A program made the translations under genes and the position numbers. Below the pieces are notes generated by a model that was not told the origin of the DNA, ran no database searches, and saw nothing but the letters and a program-made list of their open reading frames with translations. Of a stretch of DNA of 64,000 nucleotides, positions 35,701 to 44,350 are shown piece after piece. Origin of the DNA: Tritrichomonas musculus (Eukaryota > Parabasalia > Tritrichomonadida > Tritrichomonadidae); NCBI GenBank assembly GCA_039105265.1, contig JAPFFF010000019.1:2698501-2762500 (forward strand). The letters run 5' to 3'. The first letter of the stretch is position 1; each line of letters starts with the position of its first letter.

Positions 35701-38326
35701 CAAGGAGTATCTCAACTACAGTTCAGCCAAGCGAAATATGTTCTGGAGTGTTGAACCCAATAGCATCATTGGTACCACATCCTCATTGAAGCAGTTCATA
35801 TTGAAGTCACCCAAATACGACACCAAGTTGCGATTCATCGACGCACAATCATTCGTAGCTGGAGGTACATTAAGGCAATTCGGGGTAGACTTTGGGGGAG
35901 TTGAGAATAGCTCAAAGGGTGTATTCCCATATGAAGCCATCAACACTGAGAACTACAATGAGGTCCTCTCAAAAGCAGAGCCATTTGAGTATGAGGCATT
36001 CTACAGCTATCTCAGCCAGAAGAACCCATTGACACCAGATGATTACAAACTATATCTCGAGGATGCCAAAAACTATAAAACCCGATGGGACTACCTACTT
36101 GCATACAATGATAATGATGTCGAGATGATGATCAAACCCATTGACAACCTGATTGCACTCAATGCTCAGTACAACGTGGACCTCATCTCAAACCTATCGC
36201 TAAGCAAGAATGCATCCTGTATCAAGTATGCACTCGCATATAAGGAATTCAATCCAAATGCCGAATACTCCATACAGAATCCCATTAACAAATTCAAACC
36301 AAACCTCGATTGGTGGCGATTCAAATGCGAGAACTACTATAACCAGGATGTCAAATATAATCAATCTCATAAGGACAAACCCAGGAACCTCGATAAATGT
36401 GTTTGTGAGGAGCAATTCGATAAGTTCATGGAGATGTACAACAATCCAGATACTGGCAAGTGCCATCTCTGTGGTGAGCACTTCACATGGACCAACAGAC
36501 CTACTCTCGATAGAATCAATAATGATATCGGTCATGAACTCAGTAACTGTAAACTCGCTTGTGCGGAATGCAACAGACTTCGCAGTCGTGATGACCCCAA
36601 TATAACCAAACTCCGAATTCAGCTGAAGAAGTACTGCAAGATGATGCATCTCCCAACACTCATCAACGATGAACAGGAGTATTACAGCTTACGGAACAAC
36701 ATCACTGGTGGTCTATCCAATGTCATGCACCGAGTCAACATCAAGGGTCATACCAAAATAAACCGTTTTAGGTACAACGCCGTTGATCACAAGGTAATCT
36801 CATATGATACTCCACACACGATGACTCATATTGTTGGAGTCGATTTCAACAGCTTATACCCATCTGCATTCAGTTCATCCAAACATGATGTCAATCCATA
36901 TCACGGGGGAGTCATGTATATGCCAGGTTCCATGATGGAGCGATTCGAGGTATACAAGGATGGGGTCAAAAATATGAAGACCTACAACTCATGCATGCGT
37001 ATCATCAACAGCCAGAAGTACCAAGAACACCCCGAATTCCTGTTCAAAGCGGAGGTCATGTTGAAATGCCCAATATCCAAAATCAACTACTTCATCAATT
37101 TCCCACCTGTATTCCGCAATTTCGATATCACCAATGATGAGGCCACAATTGGCACATACATGCACAACTACATGACTCACAATAAGCTCCAATCTGTTGA
37201 CAAAACTGAACGGAAGCTGACCATGAGTGTTGATACAATGGGTACCTATCAGACATTCTCGAACTACTACCTCTGGTTCCTCCTCGACCATGGACTTGTC
37301 ATCGAGGATATCAAGAGTCTCACCAAATACGAGGCTCATCGCGGATTCAACCCATTCGTTAGCGAGTTCATGAAACGCCGTCAGGATATCATCTCTGGAG
37401 CTGCTGGGGGGAATGGCGCTGAAAGCGACTTGAGTGTAGCGAATGGCTTGGAACAAGACTTGAGCGTAGCGAACGAGAAGTTCTACAAGATCAGCATGAA
37501 TGGCTCATATGGGTACGATGGTATGAACACCGAGAAGTTCTCCAAAATCAAGATATGCTCGCGCGATAAGACCTTCCAGAATATCATCTACGACAACTAT
37601 GTCAGTGGCACCAAATTGAGTGATGACAACTATCTACTCCAGATGAACCCGAAGAGCTTCAAATGCACGACATGCCTTCAGGAATCATTCTGGACTCTAG
37701 ATAATGCCAAATTCTGGTATCTCACATTCATATACGACTTCATGTACAAGTGCCTTGATGTGGAGCGATTCCATTTCATAGAGGGGGACACTGATAGTGC
37801 GTATTTTGCAGTTGCTGGTGATGACACCAAGGGGTCCGATCAAGAGTTCAAATACATTATCAAGAATAGGGCATTCTATGATGAGAACATATATAAGTTC
37901 ATGCCGAATCCCAATATAAACACAATCGCTGATGAGAAGAAAATACTGGGTCTCTGCATTGAGAAGTATGGTGAGAATATGATAGCGTTAGCCCCCAAGT
38001 GCTACACCATATTTAATAGTGGAGCTGTGACCAAGGCACTCAAACTCAAGGGGGTCTCCCTCAAGAAAAACCGTATTACAAGTGATGATTACAAGGACAT
38101 CATCGACAATGGCGGTGTGAAGGTTGGCAAAAATATCAATCTGCAAATGACTATGCGCAACAAAATCCAGAGCAAAATCAGTGAGATGTCCATGAGCAAG
38201 ATCACGGTAAACAAGAATGCTCTCACCGGGACTCACACCAAAATGATTGTCCTCGCGAACCAATCCTGTGCCCCATTCATCCACGGACTCACTTCAGAGG
38301 ACTATATTATATGCAATTCGAATTGA
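32729..38326 (+). CDS. polB: Multidomain polymerase B with triplicated N-terminal domain (Y copy)
   Basis: 1,865 residues, about 300 longer than the M and Z polymerases. Extra length comes from three N-terminal units of ~100 residues (near 1-100, 105-240 and 245-345), the last two split by an Arg/Glu/Gln coiled coil, and two 'KAYSYFNKY' units (about 370-450). Next: OTU-like 'DNLCWYRFLA' (676), C2HC finger (808-835), exonuclease motifs (879, 980, 1125), HNH-like block (1240-1285), motif A (1370), motif B 'KISMNGSYGYDG' (1586) and motif C 'GDTDSAYF' (1685). Just before motif B lies a hairpin-bearing insertion (37390-37470) giving 'GLEQDLSVANE'. Confidence 0.92.
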   Translation: MSNITSWNFDKKVLPTDAVKSYIDIINEEFGGGISTRNPYVGQLSSLIKFLNENSFVAHTGFDPDNKLEESDLDTFIRRLRLTRAEQRRLKVLGLEGAERLLNSKIKKTHFDKRDLTASDVQDYIKIANTEFDGKIPTDIPQAAQQSSLIKFLNDNAFVYRTDYDTTYKLEASDFDKFFERLHDEQEDELLRDATEHNLHALEEVRLERERAKQLEWERAEQERLQKREQKLAEKSKRDRLKKKQEQEREKHLKISNKHFGEIPPETVKRYIDIINTEFGGNIPTNTTYILQLGPLKKFLNDYLFVHRTGFDRTGKLKESDFDTFFEQLRAERRAASDNDYFSKFNRDDYKIEDRIDERQQLNTWIKFIQQLDDEHKAYSYFNKYYPEYLDRAEIQDILRDRTKVTKLNHIIGGNANIDDNKAYSYFNKYFPEYIDRTEIHNIPQDRTKVTKLVHIINDSPKAPENIDDLPKDPENNEILDYLSEFGHEFKSKHTDFLMVNEPDSYDRAVEAWQSYVKYADSDYKEREDIDTYEPIYIYYFNSISSLNTIYDGLQQVYKREVKPFKIYFQLSGVFQSPSEENMLGYSCEYAAREINWNNYKSAIPIVVRDEQSLDIVKYYIESVLHSYETSTSGTKLIMVGSVSFTVSRMVKVSGPIKDLPPEIKNSKFIITDNADDNLCWYRFLAACLDDHLVDPESGCKTKHRTQAARKLLCEDHNIVYSTKPSQDAIDLLNNYPGTSIESMKASAEKHHLNVDIYEYLEDLKVYNLQDQWKYNEDNSFRKSALLYTQNRIIHIMYIRNAEKLTNIHICPKCGSYAHYGHYNMKCFENHVKNCDGVFRKRFIPNREPLPYCPHILSNPVYEYCLAYGLDWKPNIYYITYDFETVEQPVNASIGSSTTINSRLIPLSVSSCVKSQSGCTTKHFSLRDSSEFIIKWIEWLFEQSKQVYHDKVQYMKSFINQPVDNLKTIDRNLNVITVFGFNSSRFDSNLFKEYLNYSSAKRNMFWSVEPNSIIGTTSSLKQFILKSPKYDTKLRFIDAQSFVAGGTLRQFGVDFGGVENSSKGVFPYEAINTENYNEVLSKAEPFEYEAFYSYLSQKNPLTPDDYKLYLEDAKNYKTRWDYLLAYNDNDVEMMIKPIDNLIALNAQYNVDLISNLSLSKNASCIKYALAYKEFNPNAEYSIQNPINKFKPNLDWWRFKCENYYNQDVKYNQSHKDKPRNLDKCVCEEQFDKFMEMYNNPDTGKCHLCGEHFTWTNRPTLDRINNDIGHELSNCKLACAECNRLRSRDDPNITKLRIQLKKYCKMMHLPTLINDEQEYYSLRNNITGGLSNVMHRVNIKGHTKINRFRYNAVDHKVISYDTPHTMTHIVGVDFNSLYPSAFSSSKHDVNPYHGGVMYMPGSMMERFEVYKDGVKNMKTYNSCMRIINSQKYQEHPEFLFKAEVMLKCPISKINYFINFPPVFRNFDITNDEATIGTYMHNYMTHNKLQSVDKTERKLTMSVDTMGTYQTFSNYYLWFLLDHGLVIEDIKSLTKYEAHRGFNPFVSEFMKRRQDIISGAAGGNGAESDLSVANGLEQDLSVANEKFYKISMNGSYGYDGMNTEKFSKIKICSRDKTFQNIIYDNYVSGTKLSDDNYLLQMNPKSFKCTTCLQESFWTLDNAKFWYLTFIYDFMYKCLDVERFHFIEGDTDSAYFAVAGDDTKGSDQEFKYIIKNRAFYDENIYKFMPNPNINTIADEKKILGLCIEKYGENMIALAPKCYTIFNSGAVTKALKLKGVSLKKNRITSDDYKDIIDNGGVKVGKNINLQMTMRNKIQSKISEMSMSKITVNKNALTGTHTKMIVLANQSCAPFIHGLTSEDYIICNSN

Positions 38327-38449
38327 ATATGGGGTGTACGGGATTTCCCGCAGACCACTAAATATTGGGTGTGGTAGAATTCTACCAGACCCAGATTTCA
38401 TTGTGATAACCCCTAAATCCCTGGAACAGCAAAAATGCTTTCCCGATAA
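38327..38449. repeat. Hairpin-cassette array between polymerase and fibre gene of Y
   Basis: In order: ACGGGATTTCCCGC, GGTAGAATTCTACC and AACAGCAAAAATGCTTTCC, separated by CACTAAATATTGGGTG and TTTCATTGTGATAACCCC. It is a reverse-oriented relative of the W array at 11988-12130. It lies between two convergent genes, where a hairpin could also act in transcript ending (inference). Confidence 0.8.
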
Positions 38450-39024
38450 TTAGGCCTTAAACACAGCTAATGTGGATCCGTTGATGATACCAGTTATGAT
38501 ACCCACTGTCATACGATTTATTTTTGAGGTTATCGCGGTCTCACCAGTGAGTATCTTCAGTTTATTATCAGCGTTATCGATGAATACCTCATCCCCAATG
38601 GAATAGCATGAGGAGTCCTCAACCTTAACCATGTAATCCCCATGAGTGGCGAATGTGATACAACCATTGGCTTCATCGATTCTCACGCATATACCAACAT
38701 ACTCCTTCCAGGTACCAGTGGTCTTCACACTACATATGCAATCAGTGGTGTCAGCTTCAGTGCTAGGGATCCATTTCGAATCCTCACGATGATATACCTT
38801 GCCGGTCATATATACTGGGGCTCCAATGACGAAATCGGTGATGGTGTTAACCGATGACTCGATTGGGGAGTAGTGGGTGATGGTAGTTGAACCATTGGAT
38901 GTAATTGTACCTTTTACAACTAAATCTTTTTCAATAATTGTATTATAAATTAAAGTAATATTTCTATCAACATTATTAAGATCATTATTTAAATGTTTAC
39001 AAGTTATATAATTATAACCACCTA
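38450..39024 (-). pseudogene. Fibre-like protein, C-terminal part, ending at the junction with H
   Basis: About 190 residues matching the C-terminal domain of the Z fibre-like protein (54114-56909). They share 'HYSPIESS', 'DFVIGAPVYMTGKVY', 'WKEYVGICVRID' and 'RMTVGIITGI'. The C-terminal domain is well conserved while the sequence just before it is AT-rich and little alike. This suggests that the tip domain is kept and the shaft varies. It ends where the H terminus begins. Confidence 0.75.
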
Positions 39025-39283
39025 AGTAGTGATAGTGGACCGGCTGGAGGGGTGAGATAAAAGGGGTATCAAAAGGGGTAGGGTTAAAATAAAAGTTTTA
39101 AGTTGACGGTAGACACTTTTGAATCTTCATCTTTGAATTTACATCTTTGAACTTGTTTAGTAGTATATATCAGTCGGTTTCCGTCGGGCTAAAGCCCACC
39201 GTCAACACGACTAATGAATAAAAATAACATCAACGAAAAACAGAACTTTCAAAAATTTTTTATTTTTTTATCAGCAATTTATA
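39025..39283 (+). repeat. Left terminal region of H
   Basis: Gene-free. A second AGTAGTATATATC begins at 39159, 134 bp inside the end. The arms GTTGACGGT (about 39101) and ACCGTCAAC (about 39199) form an inverted pair enclosing it. A small hairpin GGGCTaaAGCCC lies at about 39188-39199. The stretch just before the first gene has ATTTTTTTATC near its ATG. Confidence 0.65.
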
Positions 39284-39526
39284 ATGTCAAACCAAGCGGA
39301 ACAATTAAGCATCCTCATTAATAGAATCAACAAAAAGCTAAAAGGATGGAGACCAGCATTAAAATACCTTTACGATAATGATGATATCATAGATGAAGTA
39401 CTAAAAGAGATAAATCACTTTATTAAACAACTAAAGAAATTCAACGGTAGCTGCGAACACTCGCTGCCTCCGACGAACGGAGGACCTGCTGAATTAATTG
39501 CTGAACTTGAAGAACTCATTTATTAG
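39284..39526 (+). CDS. 80-residue protein of H, unrecognised
   Basis: A helical, charged small protein ('INKKLKGWRPALKYLYDN'). Its C-terminal third contains 'GSCEHSLPPTNGGPA', which is encoded by a hairpin-type stretch (CTCCGACGAACGGAG at about 39468-39482). It overlaps the next gene tail to tail by 11 bp. Confidence 0.6.
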   Translation: MSNQAEQLSILINRINKKLKGWRPALKYLYDNDDIIDEVLKEINHFIKQLKKFNGSCEHSLPPTNGGPAELIAELEELIY

Positions 39527-39743
39527 ACAATTCATTTAATTCATTCTCAAGCTGATGAACTTTATTTTTGAGGCTGTTGATGTCTTCAATAAGAGATTCA
39601 CGAACAGCAAGACCGTCAGAACCTAACATTCCTGATTTGATATTGTTGAGACATTGTTTGTAATCATAACACTTTTCTTTCAAGTTTCGTTTGATACGTT
39701 TTAATTCGGGTATTTCTTTCTTGTATTCTGTTAGTTCACTCAT
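39516..39743 (-). CDS. Small coiled-coil protein with a GMLGS motif (H copy)
   Basis: 75 residues, keeping 'GMLGSDGLAVRESLIEDI' and the flanking Lys/Glu heptads seen in W and Z. Head to head with the 'SLNH' gene across 14 bp. Confidence 0.75.
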   Translation of the reverse strand: MSELTEYKKEIPELKRIKRNLKEKCYDYKQCLNNIKSGMLGSDGLAVRESLIEDINSLKNKVHQLENELNELSNK

Positions 39744-39757
39744 TTAATAACAATTAA

Positions 39758-39991
39758 ATGTCTGTTATTAATCAAATGAGAACCGTTCATGATGATAAAC
39801 ACAAAAACTATTTTGATAGATTACAATTAACGATGCAAAAGAAGAGAACAAAAATAAACTCAGCTCCGACAGTGAAATGTTATAATGAAAAAGGTAATGT
39901 ATTTCATGAACCACAGCCAAAAACGACTAAATCATTAAATCATCATGATTCACTTAATCATTCTGTGGTTGTCAGGAGCAACAACATTTAA
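39758..39991 (+). CDS. Small conserved 'SLNH' protein (H copy)
   Basis: 77 residues with 'YFDRLQLTMQKKRTKINSAP' in the N-terminal half and 'SLNHSVVV' at the C terminus. It overlaps the coiled-coil gene at 39950 tail to tail by 42 bp, more than in W. Confidence 0.72.
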   Translation: MSVINQMRTVHDDKHKNYFDRLQLTMQKKRTKINSAPTVKCYNEKGNVFHEPQPKTTKSLNHHDSLNHSVVVRSNNI

Positions 39992-40480
39992 AATGTATTC
40001 ATTAATGACTTTTGATTGCTGATCAACAACATTTGAAAGCTTATTGATATGTTCTTCAAGTATTTTATTTTTATCGATGAGCTGTTTAATGATGATATCA
40101 ACGTGAATCAACTTACTGTCAAACAAATCGCGAAGTTCATCAGTCTTGGTAGATATAACATCAACTGTTTCTCTTAGCATAATAATATCAGCGGTGATAT
40201 TGTCATTCTCAAGTGTTTTAGTGATTGTATTCCCGACTTTCTTCAAATAAATGTCTCCTGAACATCGTTTTCCGTCTTTGCAATTACGTTTAGTGATTTT
40301 GTATTCATTGCCGTCATTAGTGATGATTTTATAAATCTTGTTCAAATAGTTTGTCGTTTGTGATTTCATTTGATCAATATTCTTTTGATAGAACAAATTG
40401 AACTCTTCAATTGATTTAAACACTTTTGATTCATTTATGTTTTCGTTTATTACTTTAAGTTCATTAATGTTTTCATTCAT
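39950..40480 (-). CDS. Capsid-module coiled-coil protein (H copy)
   Basis: 176 residues. The small domain 'QTTNYLNKIYKIIT' is conserved; the C-terminal coiled coil is longer than in V or W. The N terminus contains a short duplicated unit 'NENINE(L/S)KV'. Confidence 0.75.
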   Translation of the reverse strand: MNENINELKVINENINESKVFKSIEEFNLFYQKNIDQMKSQTTNYLNKIYKIITNDGNEYKITKRNCKDGKRCSGDIYLKKVGNTITKTLENDNITADIIMLRETVDVISTKTDELRDLFDSKLIHVDIIIKQLIDKNKILEEHINKLSNVVDQQSKVINEYILNVVAPDNHRMIK

Positions 40481-40512
40481 TTGAGTTTATGATAAAACGT
40501 TTATAGATATCA

Positions 40513-40764
40513 TTAAACTTTATCTAATATTGACTTACCAACCGTTCCAACTCGACCTGCCATACTTAAACCTGTATCAATAGTGTCAATCACTTGACCG
40601 ACGCCTGGAATGAATTTCGTTATCGGTTTAACTTTATCGATAATCTGTTTTCCGACATCAACGACTTTAGGGATGTTATCAACAATCTTTGTTGCTACAT
40701 CTTTGATTTTGTTTCCGAACTTCTTGAAACCGTTCTTTATCTTATTGAATATGCCTATACCCAT
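40513..40764 (-). CDS. Magainin-like amphipathic peptide protein (H copy)
   Basis: 83 residues: 'MGIGIFNKIKNGFKKFGNK' followed by 'FIPGVGQVIDTI'. It is diverged from V and W in many positions, yet the amphipathic Lys/Phe pattern is kept, which supports the functional reading. Divergent from the capsid gene, 52 bp apart. Confidence 0.8.
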   Translation of the reverse strand: MGIGIFNKIKNGFKKFGNKIKDVATKIVDNIPKVVDVGKQIIDKVKPITKFIPGVGQVIDTIDTGLSMAGRVGTVGKSILDKV

Positions 40765-40816
40765 TTTAAGAGTAAATAAAAGAGATAATATATTGATTCT
40801 TTTTATTAAATCATAA

Positions 40817-41106
40817 ATGTTATATCGTAATGAGAGATCACATAACCATCAAATCGAAACAGGAAATGTATTGCATGCATTTGAAGAGATGCGTCACATG
40901 ATTAACGTTAATGACGGAACACGTTCATTTTCATTCAGAACTGTTGACTGTCATGATCAGCCCGCACCGTTTACAGCAGGTCAATACTCACAAATCAGTT
41001 TAACTCATCCTGATCATTTCATTAGTGATGTTGACAAAGGATTTCTAACATTTCATGTCAAACTAGATTTACAGTTGAATACCGATCTTGATAAATTGCG
41101 AACCAT
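40817..41106 (+). pseudogene. Major capsid protein, N-terminal part of H, ending at the insertion of Z
   Basis: The first 97 or so residues of the capsid protein ('MLYRNERSHNHQIETGN', 'DGTRSFSFRTVDCHDQPAP'). The last six bases, AACCAT, are duplicated on the other side of Z at 62282-62287. Confidence 0.88.
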
Positions 41107-41293
41107 AGTAGTGTATAGAGAGTCTTTAGAGGAGTCAGAAGCACGAACTACTGATTTGATATAATATCATTGAGATTCATATGTTGTACTCAATGTTGTT
41201 TATCACATTCTCTTCAATACGCACAAACTACTTATTCATTTCTTTCAGTCCATCATGTCATCATTCAAGTGATAATTATTTTTTATTTTTTTC
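41107..41293 (+). repeat. Left terminal inverted repeat of Z
   Basis: 187 bp starting AGTAGTGTATAGAGAG, matching 62095-62281 in reverse complement. The first 8 bases are also those of the M terminus. Confidence 0.92.
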
Positions 41294-41303
41294 CACACTA
41301 AAA

Positions 41304-42026
41304 ATGAGCGAAGCATTAAGTACTATGAAAGCTAACATTATTGAAAACCACAAAAATAAGTTTTATACATCGTATATTCCAAAAACTGTTGATGCAACAT
41401 ATGATTTAGTTAAGCTATTGTTTGAAGAAAATAACTGTACAATCATCAAAACACCTAAGAATATATATCCAAGTTCGCTAATCTATTTTTATAAAAACTC
41501 TAATCCAACACAATTATTGACTACTCATCTTGAAGATTTTGTTATTGATCCTATAAGAAGTGCTTATAAGAGTAAAAGTAAAATGAAATATGATATTAAT
41601 CCCAATGGAATTACGAAACTAGAAGAGTACAAAAATGATAAAATTGAAAAGAAACGATTAGCTAAAGAAAACAATTTGAGAGATTCAATGAAGCTAGAAG
41701 GTTGTGAATTACTTGATAAATATGTTGATGGACGAACCAAAATACGATACTTATTTGAAGGACTGGAATACCAAACAACACCAACAAAATGGAATACAGG
41801 ATATAGGGCACATAAATCTAAATGCCCAAGATACACTCATGAACATATTGCACAATTATTTGCTAAAGAAGGTTGTGAATTGATATCACAATATGTTAAT
41901 CAGAAATCAAAGTTAACATATAGATACAAAGATAGAAATTACCAAGTTGTATGGAATGATTGGAAATACTATAACACAAGACCTCATCTTGGAAATAACA
42001 AAACATATTTTGATTATGAACCATAA
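41304..42026 (+). CDS. DNA-binding-repeat protein of Z
   Basis: 240 residues, starting at the ATG just after the inverted repeat. Two copies of a ~55-residue unit end the protein: 'EGCELLDKYVDGRTKIRYLF' near residue 130 and 'EGCELISQYVNQKSKLTYRY' near 190. The unit resembles the short beta-rich repeats that accompany homing endonucleases and occur in large-DNA-virus proteins. A DNA-binding role is likely; no nuclease core is recognised. None of the other elements here shows it. Confidence in function is low. Confidence 0.65.
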   Translation: MSEALSTMKANIIENHKNKFYTSYIPKTVDATYDLVKLLFEENNCTIIKTPKNIYPSSLIYFYKNSNPTQLLTTHLEDFVIDPIRSAYKSKSKMKYDINPNGITKLEEYKNDKIEKKRLAKENNLRDSMKLEGCELLDKYVDGRTKIRYLFEGLEYQTTPTKWNTGYRAHKSKCPRYTHEHIAQLFAKEGCELISQYVNQKSKLTYRYKDRNYQVVWNDWKYYNTRPHLGNNKTYFDYEP

Positions 42027-42071
42027 GTTAAGTAAATCAAATATTTTTTTAAATTTTTATTTCATTACAAA

Positions 42072-42530
42072 ATGGCTTGCAATAGCAAATCACTTAGAGT
42101 TTTCGAATATATCAACAATCTTATCTCACTATTGGAAAACCCTGATGATTTCAATAAATGTGATTTCACACTGCTTTGCGAAAAATATCCTATTATCAAC
42201 AAATCGAGTTTTATTGCGAAAGTGTTATACATTTCACTACAAACACCGGATAAAACAATTAGATTCTACCCAGATAAAATCAAAGAAATGGGGTTTGAGC
42301 ACGTCGTTTTAACATCAAATACAAGGAGAAGAATTAACTGTAATTCATTAGAGTTCTTTGTTAACGGTAATACAGAAAAGCAAGTATATAAAGAACATGA
42401 ATATTATAACTATTCTATTGAACGAATCAACAAAACAAACCACGATATGTTATTAAAGCTAAGAGAGAAATATGATATACCAGAACCAACAATATTTAAG
42501 GGTACTCATCAAAATATTGTATTAGACTAA
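42072..42530 (+). CDS. ATPase-neighbour protein (Z copy)
   Basis: 152 residues, diverged from the W copy but sharing 'FIAKVLYISLQ', 'IRFYPDKIKEMGFEHV' and 'EFFVNGNTEKQVYKEHEYY'. It is convergent with the ATPase gene, with a 28-bp gap. This divergence with kept pattern indicates selection in the past. Confidence 0.8.
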   Translation: MACNSKSLRVFEYINNLISLLENPDDFNKCDFTLLCEKYPIINKSSFIAKVLYISLQTPDKTIRFYPDKIKEMGFEHVVLTSNTRRRINCNSLEFFVNGNTEKQVYKEHEYYNYSIERINKTNHDMLLKLREKYDIPEPTIFKGTHQNIVLD

Positions 42531-42558
42531 AAAAATATACTTTGAACACAATATTTTT

Positions 42559-43467
42559 TTACACACAACTAATAAACTCTATACTACCTTCTCGTGTGTT
42601 CACCAAGATGAAATCATGATTTTTCATACAACAATATCTCCTCCACAAATCTTCGAATTCAATTGGCATAACAACTTGTTGGTATATATAACCCATTTTC
42701 TGTCGTGAGAATCCATTAAATATGAAGAAAGATGTACAATTATTCTTGAATTCCGTCGGTATTGCTTTAAAGAATTGAACATTAACATAGACAATAGAAT
42801 GTTTGTGCCGTAATTGAGTGATATAATTGGTAAAATAAGCTGATTTCAATAGCTTTGATTTAATGAAATCCTCACATAAAATGATGGTATTTAGAGGACT
42901 TTTTGAGGAGTTCAACTGTGAAATACATAAAAAGGAGAGCATCTTATTTATCTTCTCTTCACAAGCAAAGCTTGGGCCAGCAGAGCTGTCATCTAATCGA
43001 GCATTATTATTAACGTATTTATCATACAATTCTTTCCATAAATCAAGTTCTTTTAAGTAATTCTCAGCATTTGAATCAGATATGACTTTCACAGGAAGTT
43101 TAATCAATTCTCGCTGTGCTTCAAATGTTGAATCATTTATAACTCCATTCTTACTAATATAAACAATTAAATGAGCAGCACCAGGGATTCTTGATATTTG
43201 AATAATATCACGCAATACAATATGAGATTTACCCTTTCCTTGAGCTCCAACAATGATGTTTAATGAATTATAATTTGCGTAGATACCATTAGCAATTGGT
43301 CTAATAGATTCACTCAATATCTTGGATTCATTTTTTTTATACGCTTTACTCATCTCAATGTCGATGTTAAAAAAGGGTTTTACCTGAGGTTCAGGAAATA
43401 GCTCTTCTGAATCACTAGAATCTGAAAAAAACACTGTCGAATAATCAAACTTTGTAGGTTTAAGCAT
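42559..43467 (-). CDS. A32-like DNA-packaging ATPase (Z copy)
   Basis: 302 residues with the P-loop 'GAQGKGKSHIVLRDI' (about residue 80), Walker B-like 'IILCEDF' (about 200) and 'FFIFNGFSRQKMGYIYQQ'. At the position where the V copy has its hairpin insertion, this one carries 'SSAGPSFACEE', encoded by the paired hairpins CAAGCaaaGCTTG and CAGCagaGCTG (42964-42992). The same paired cassette occurs in the 331-residue gene of Z. Confidence 0.9.
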   Translation of the reverse strand: MLKPTKFDYSTVFFSDSSDSEELFPEPQVKPFFNIDIEMSKAYKKNESKILSESIRPIANGIYANYNSLNIIVGAQGKGKSHIVLRDIIQISRIPGAAHLIVYISKNGVINDSTFEAQRELIKLPVKVISDSNAENYLKELDLWKELYDKYVNNNARLDDSSAGPSFACEEKINKMLSFLCISQLNSSKSPLNTIILCEDFIKSKLLKSAYFTNYITQLRHKHSIVYVNVQFFKAIPTEFKNNCTSFFIFNGFSRQKMGYIYQQVVMPIEFEDLWRRYCCMKNHDFILVNTREGSIEFISCV

Positions 43468-43470
43468 TTC

Positions 43471-43602
43471 TTAGCAATAAAGTTTCTGTCGCATCTCTTC
43501 ACTTAATTCAGGTGGTTCATCAGGTTTCAATGCTGATATTATCACAAATAACTCCATAACATTAACAGCTAGAATCATACATAAAAGTATCTCACAAAAC
43601 AT
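43471..43602 (-). CDS. Small single-span membrane protein (Z copy)
   Basis: 43 residues: hydrophobic span 'ILLCMILAVNVMELFVIIS', then 'PDEPPELSEEMRQKLY'. The 19 bases ending at its ATG (TTTTTTCGAAGGAAAAATG) are the same as those before the 331-residue gene at 50420, suggesting shared control. Confidence 0.75.
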   Translation of the reverse strand: MFCEILLCMILAVNVMELFVIISALKPDEPPELSEEMRQKLYC

Positions 43603-43660
43603 TTTTCCTTCGAAAAAAAGCCTTACTAAAAGTAAGTCATTTCTTATTAAGAAAAAGTAA

Positions 43661-44323
43661 TTAGCAACAATATTTGAGTGATATTGCGTATTTGACAAAC
43701 TCTGTATAGACATGATTGTAGCAGTATTTTAGTTCTTCGGATTTACCATCTTTAGTGATTAATATCTTATCAATCTTTATCAGTTTTGCAACACTAGCAA
43801 CACAACAACCAGGTTCTTCATCTTCAATAACCAAATCAACTTTATCACAATCTGTCAACAGCTTTATCATATCCATTAATAATGTCGATTTACATACTAC
43901 ATAAGAGTTTACCTTTAATGGGTTATTCTCATACATCCCAACAAGCAACTCCAAAAATTTGTTTTTCTTTTCAAGTGTATCCAACTCATTTCCTAAATCT
44001 GCAAAGGAACGTTCTACGTTCCCCACCAAAGGTGTTCCTCGGCTTCCAAAGGAAGACTCACCTACGGTGCTGTCTTGGGCAACACTGTTGGTTTGAGGTA
44101 TGTATTGAGAAGCAAACCCCTCCTGTGGGGTCTGTGGTATAGTAAAATTTACATTTTGTGGTTGTGGTGCGTTCCTCCCATCAAATGACGGTATTTGTGG
44201 ATATGCTACTGCACTTCCTCTTTGAGGAGCTAATTTGATTTCTATATTTGTTTCTTGACTCTGTTTTACACTTGCATCGTTTTCTGAAGATAATATACGT
44301 GCTTTATTCATAATACTTGACAT
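43661..44323 (-). CDS. Pro/Gln-rich conserved protein (Z copy)
   Basis: 220 residues. 'KARILSSENDASVKQSQ' at the N terminus and 'KNKFLELLVGMYENNPLKVN' and 'GKSEELKYCYNHVYTEFVK' in the C-terminal domain match V and W. The linker contains hairpin-type stretches (GGAACGTtctACGTTCC, about 44009-44025), giving 'GNVERSF'. Confidence 0.78.
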   Translation of the reverse strand: MSSIMNKARILSSENDASVKQSQETNIEIKLAPQRGSAVAYPQIPSFDGRNAPQPQNVNFTIPQTPQEGFASQYIPQTNSVAQDSTVGESSFGSRGTPLVGNVERSFADLGNELDTLEKKNKFLELLVGMYENNPLKVNSYVVCKSTLLMDMIKLLTDCDKVDLVIEDEEPGCCVASVAKLIKIDKILITKDGKSEELKYCYNHVYTEFVKYAISLKYCC

Positions 44324-44350
44324 TTCAGTGCAAAAAAATCTCTGTACATC

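Larger units (their letters stand above)
31378..39024. mobile_element. Element Y: Polinton fragment, related to X
   Basis: In plus orientation: the remainder of a KilA-N gene, a 171-residue gene, polymerase B, a hairpin array and the end part of a fibre-like gene. It is bounded by X on the left and H on the right, both lying within genes. It is the oldest layer here, since X and H both sit in it. Its own termini are not visible. Confidence 0.82.

Noticed and set aside
36210-36605. Long antisense and out-of-frame open frames across polymerase and capsid genes
   Set aside because: They repeat in the same place in paralogous copies only because the real gene is conserved, and their own sequence shows no independent support.
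41181-41303. N-terminal extension of the first Z gene into the inverted repeat
   Set aside because: It lies within the terminal repeat; the ATG at 41304 just inside it is the natural start.
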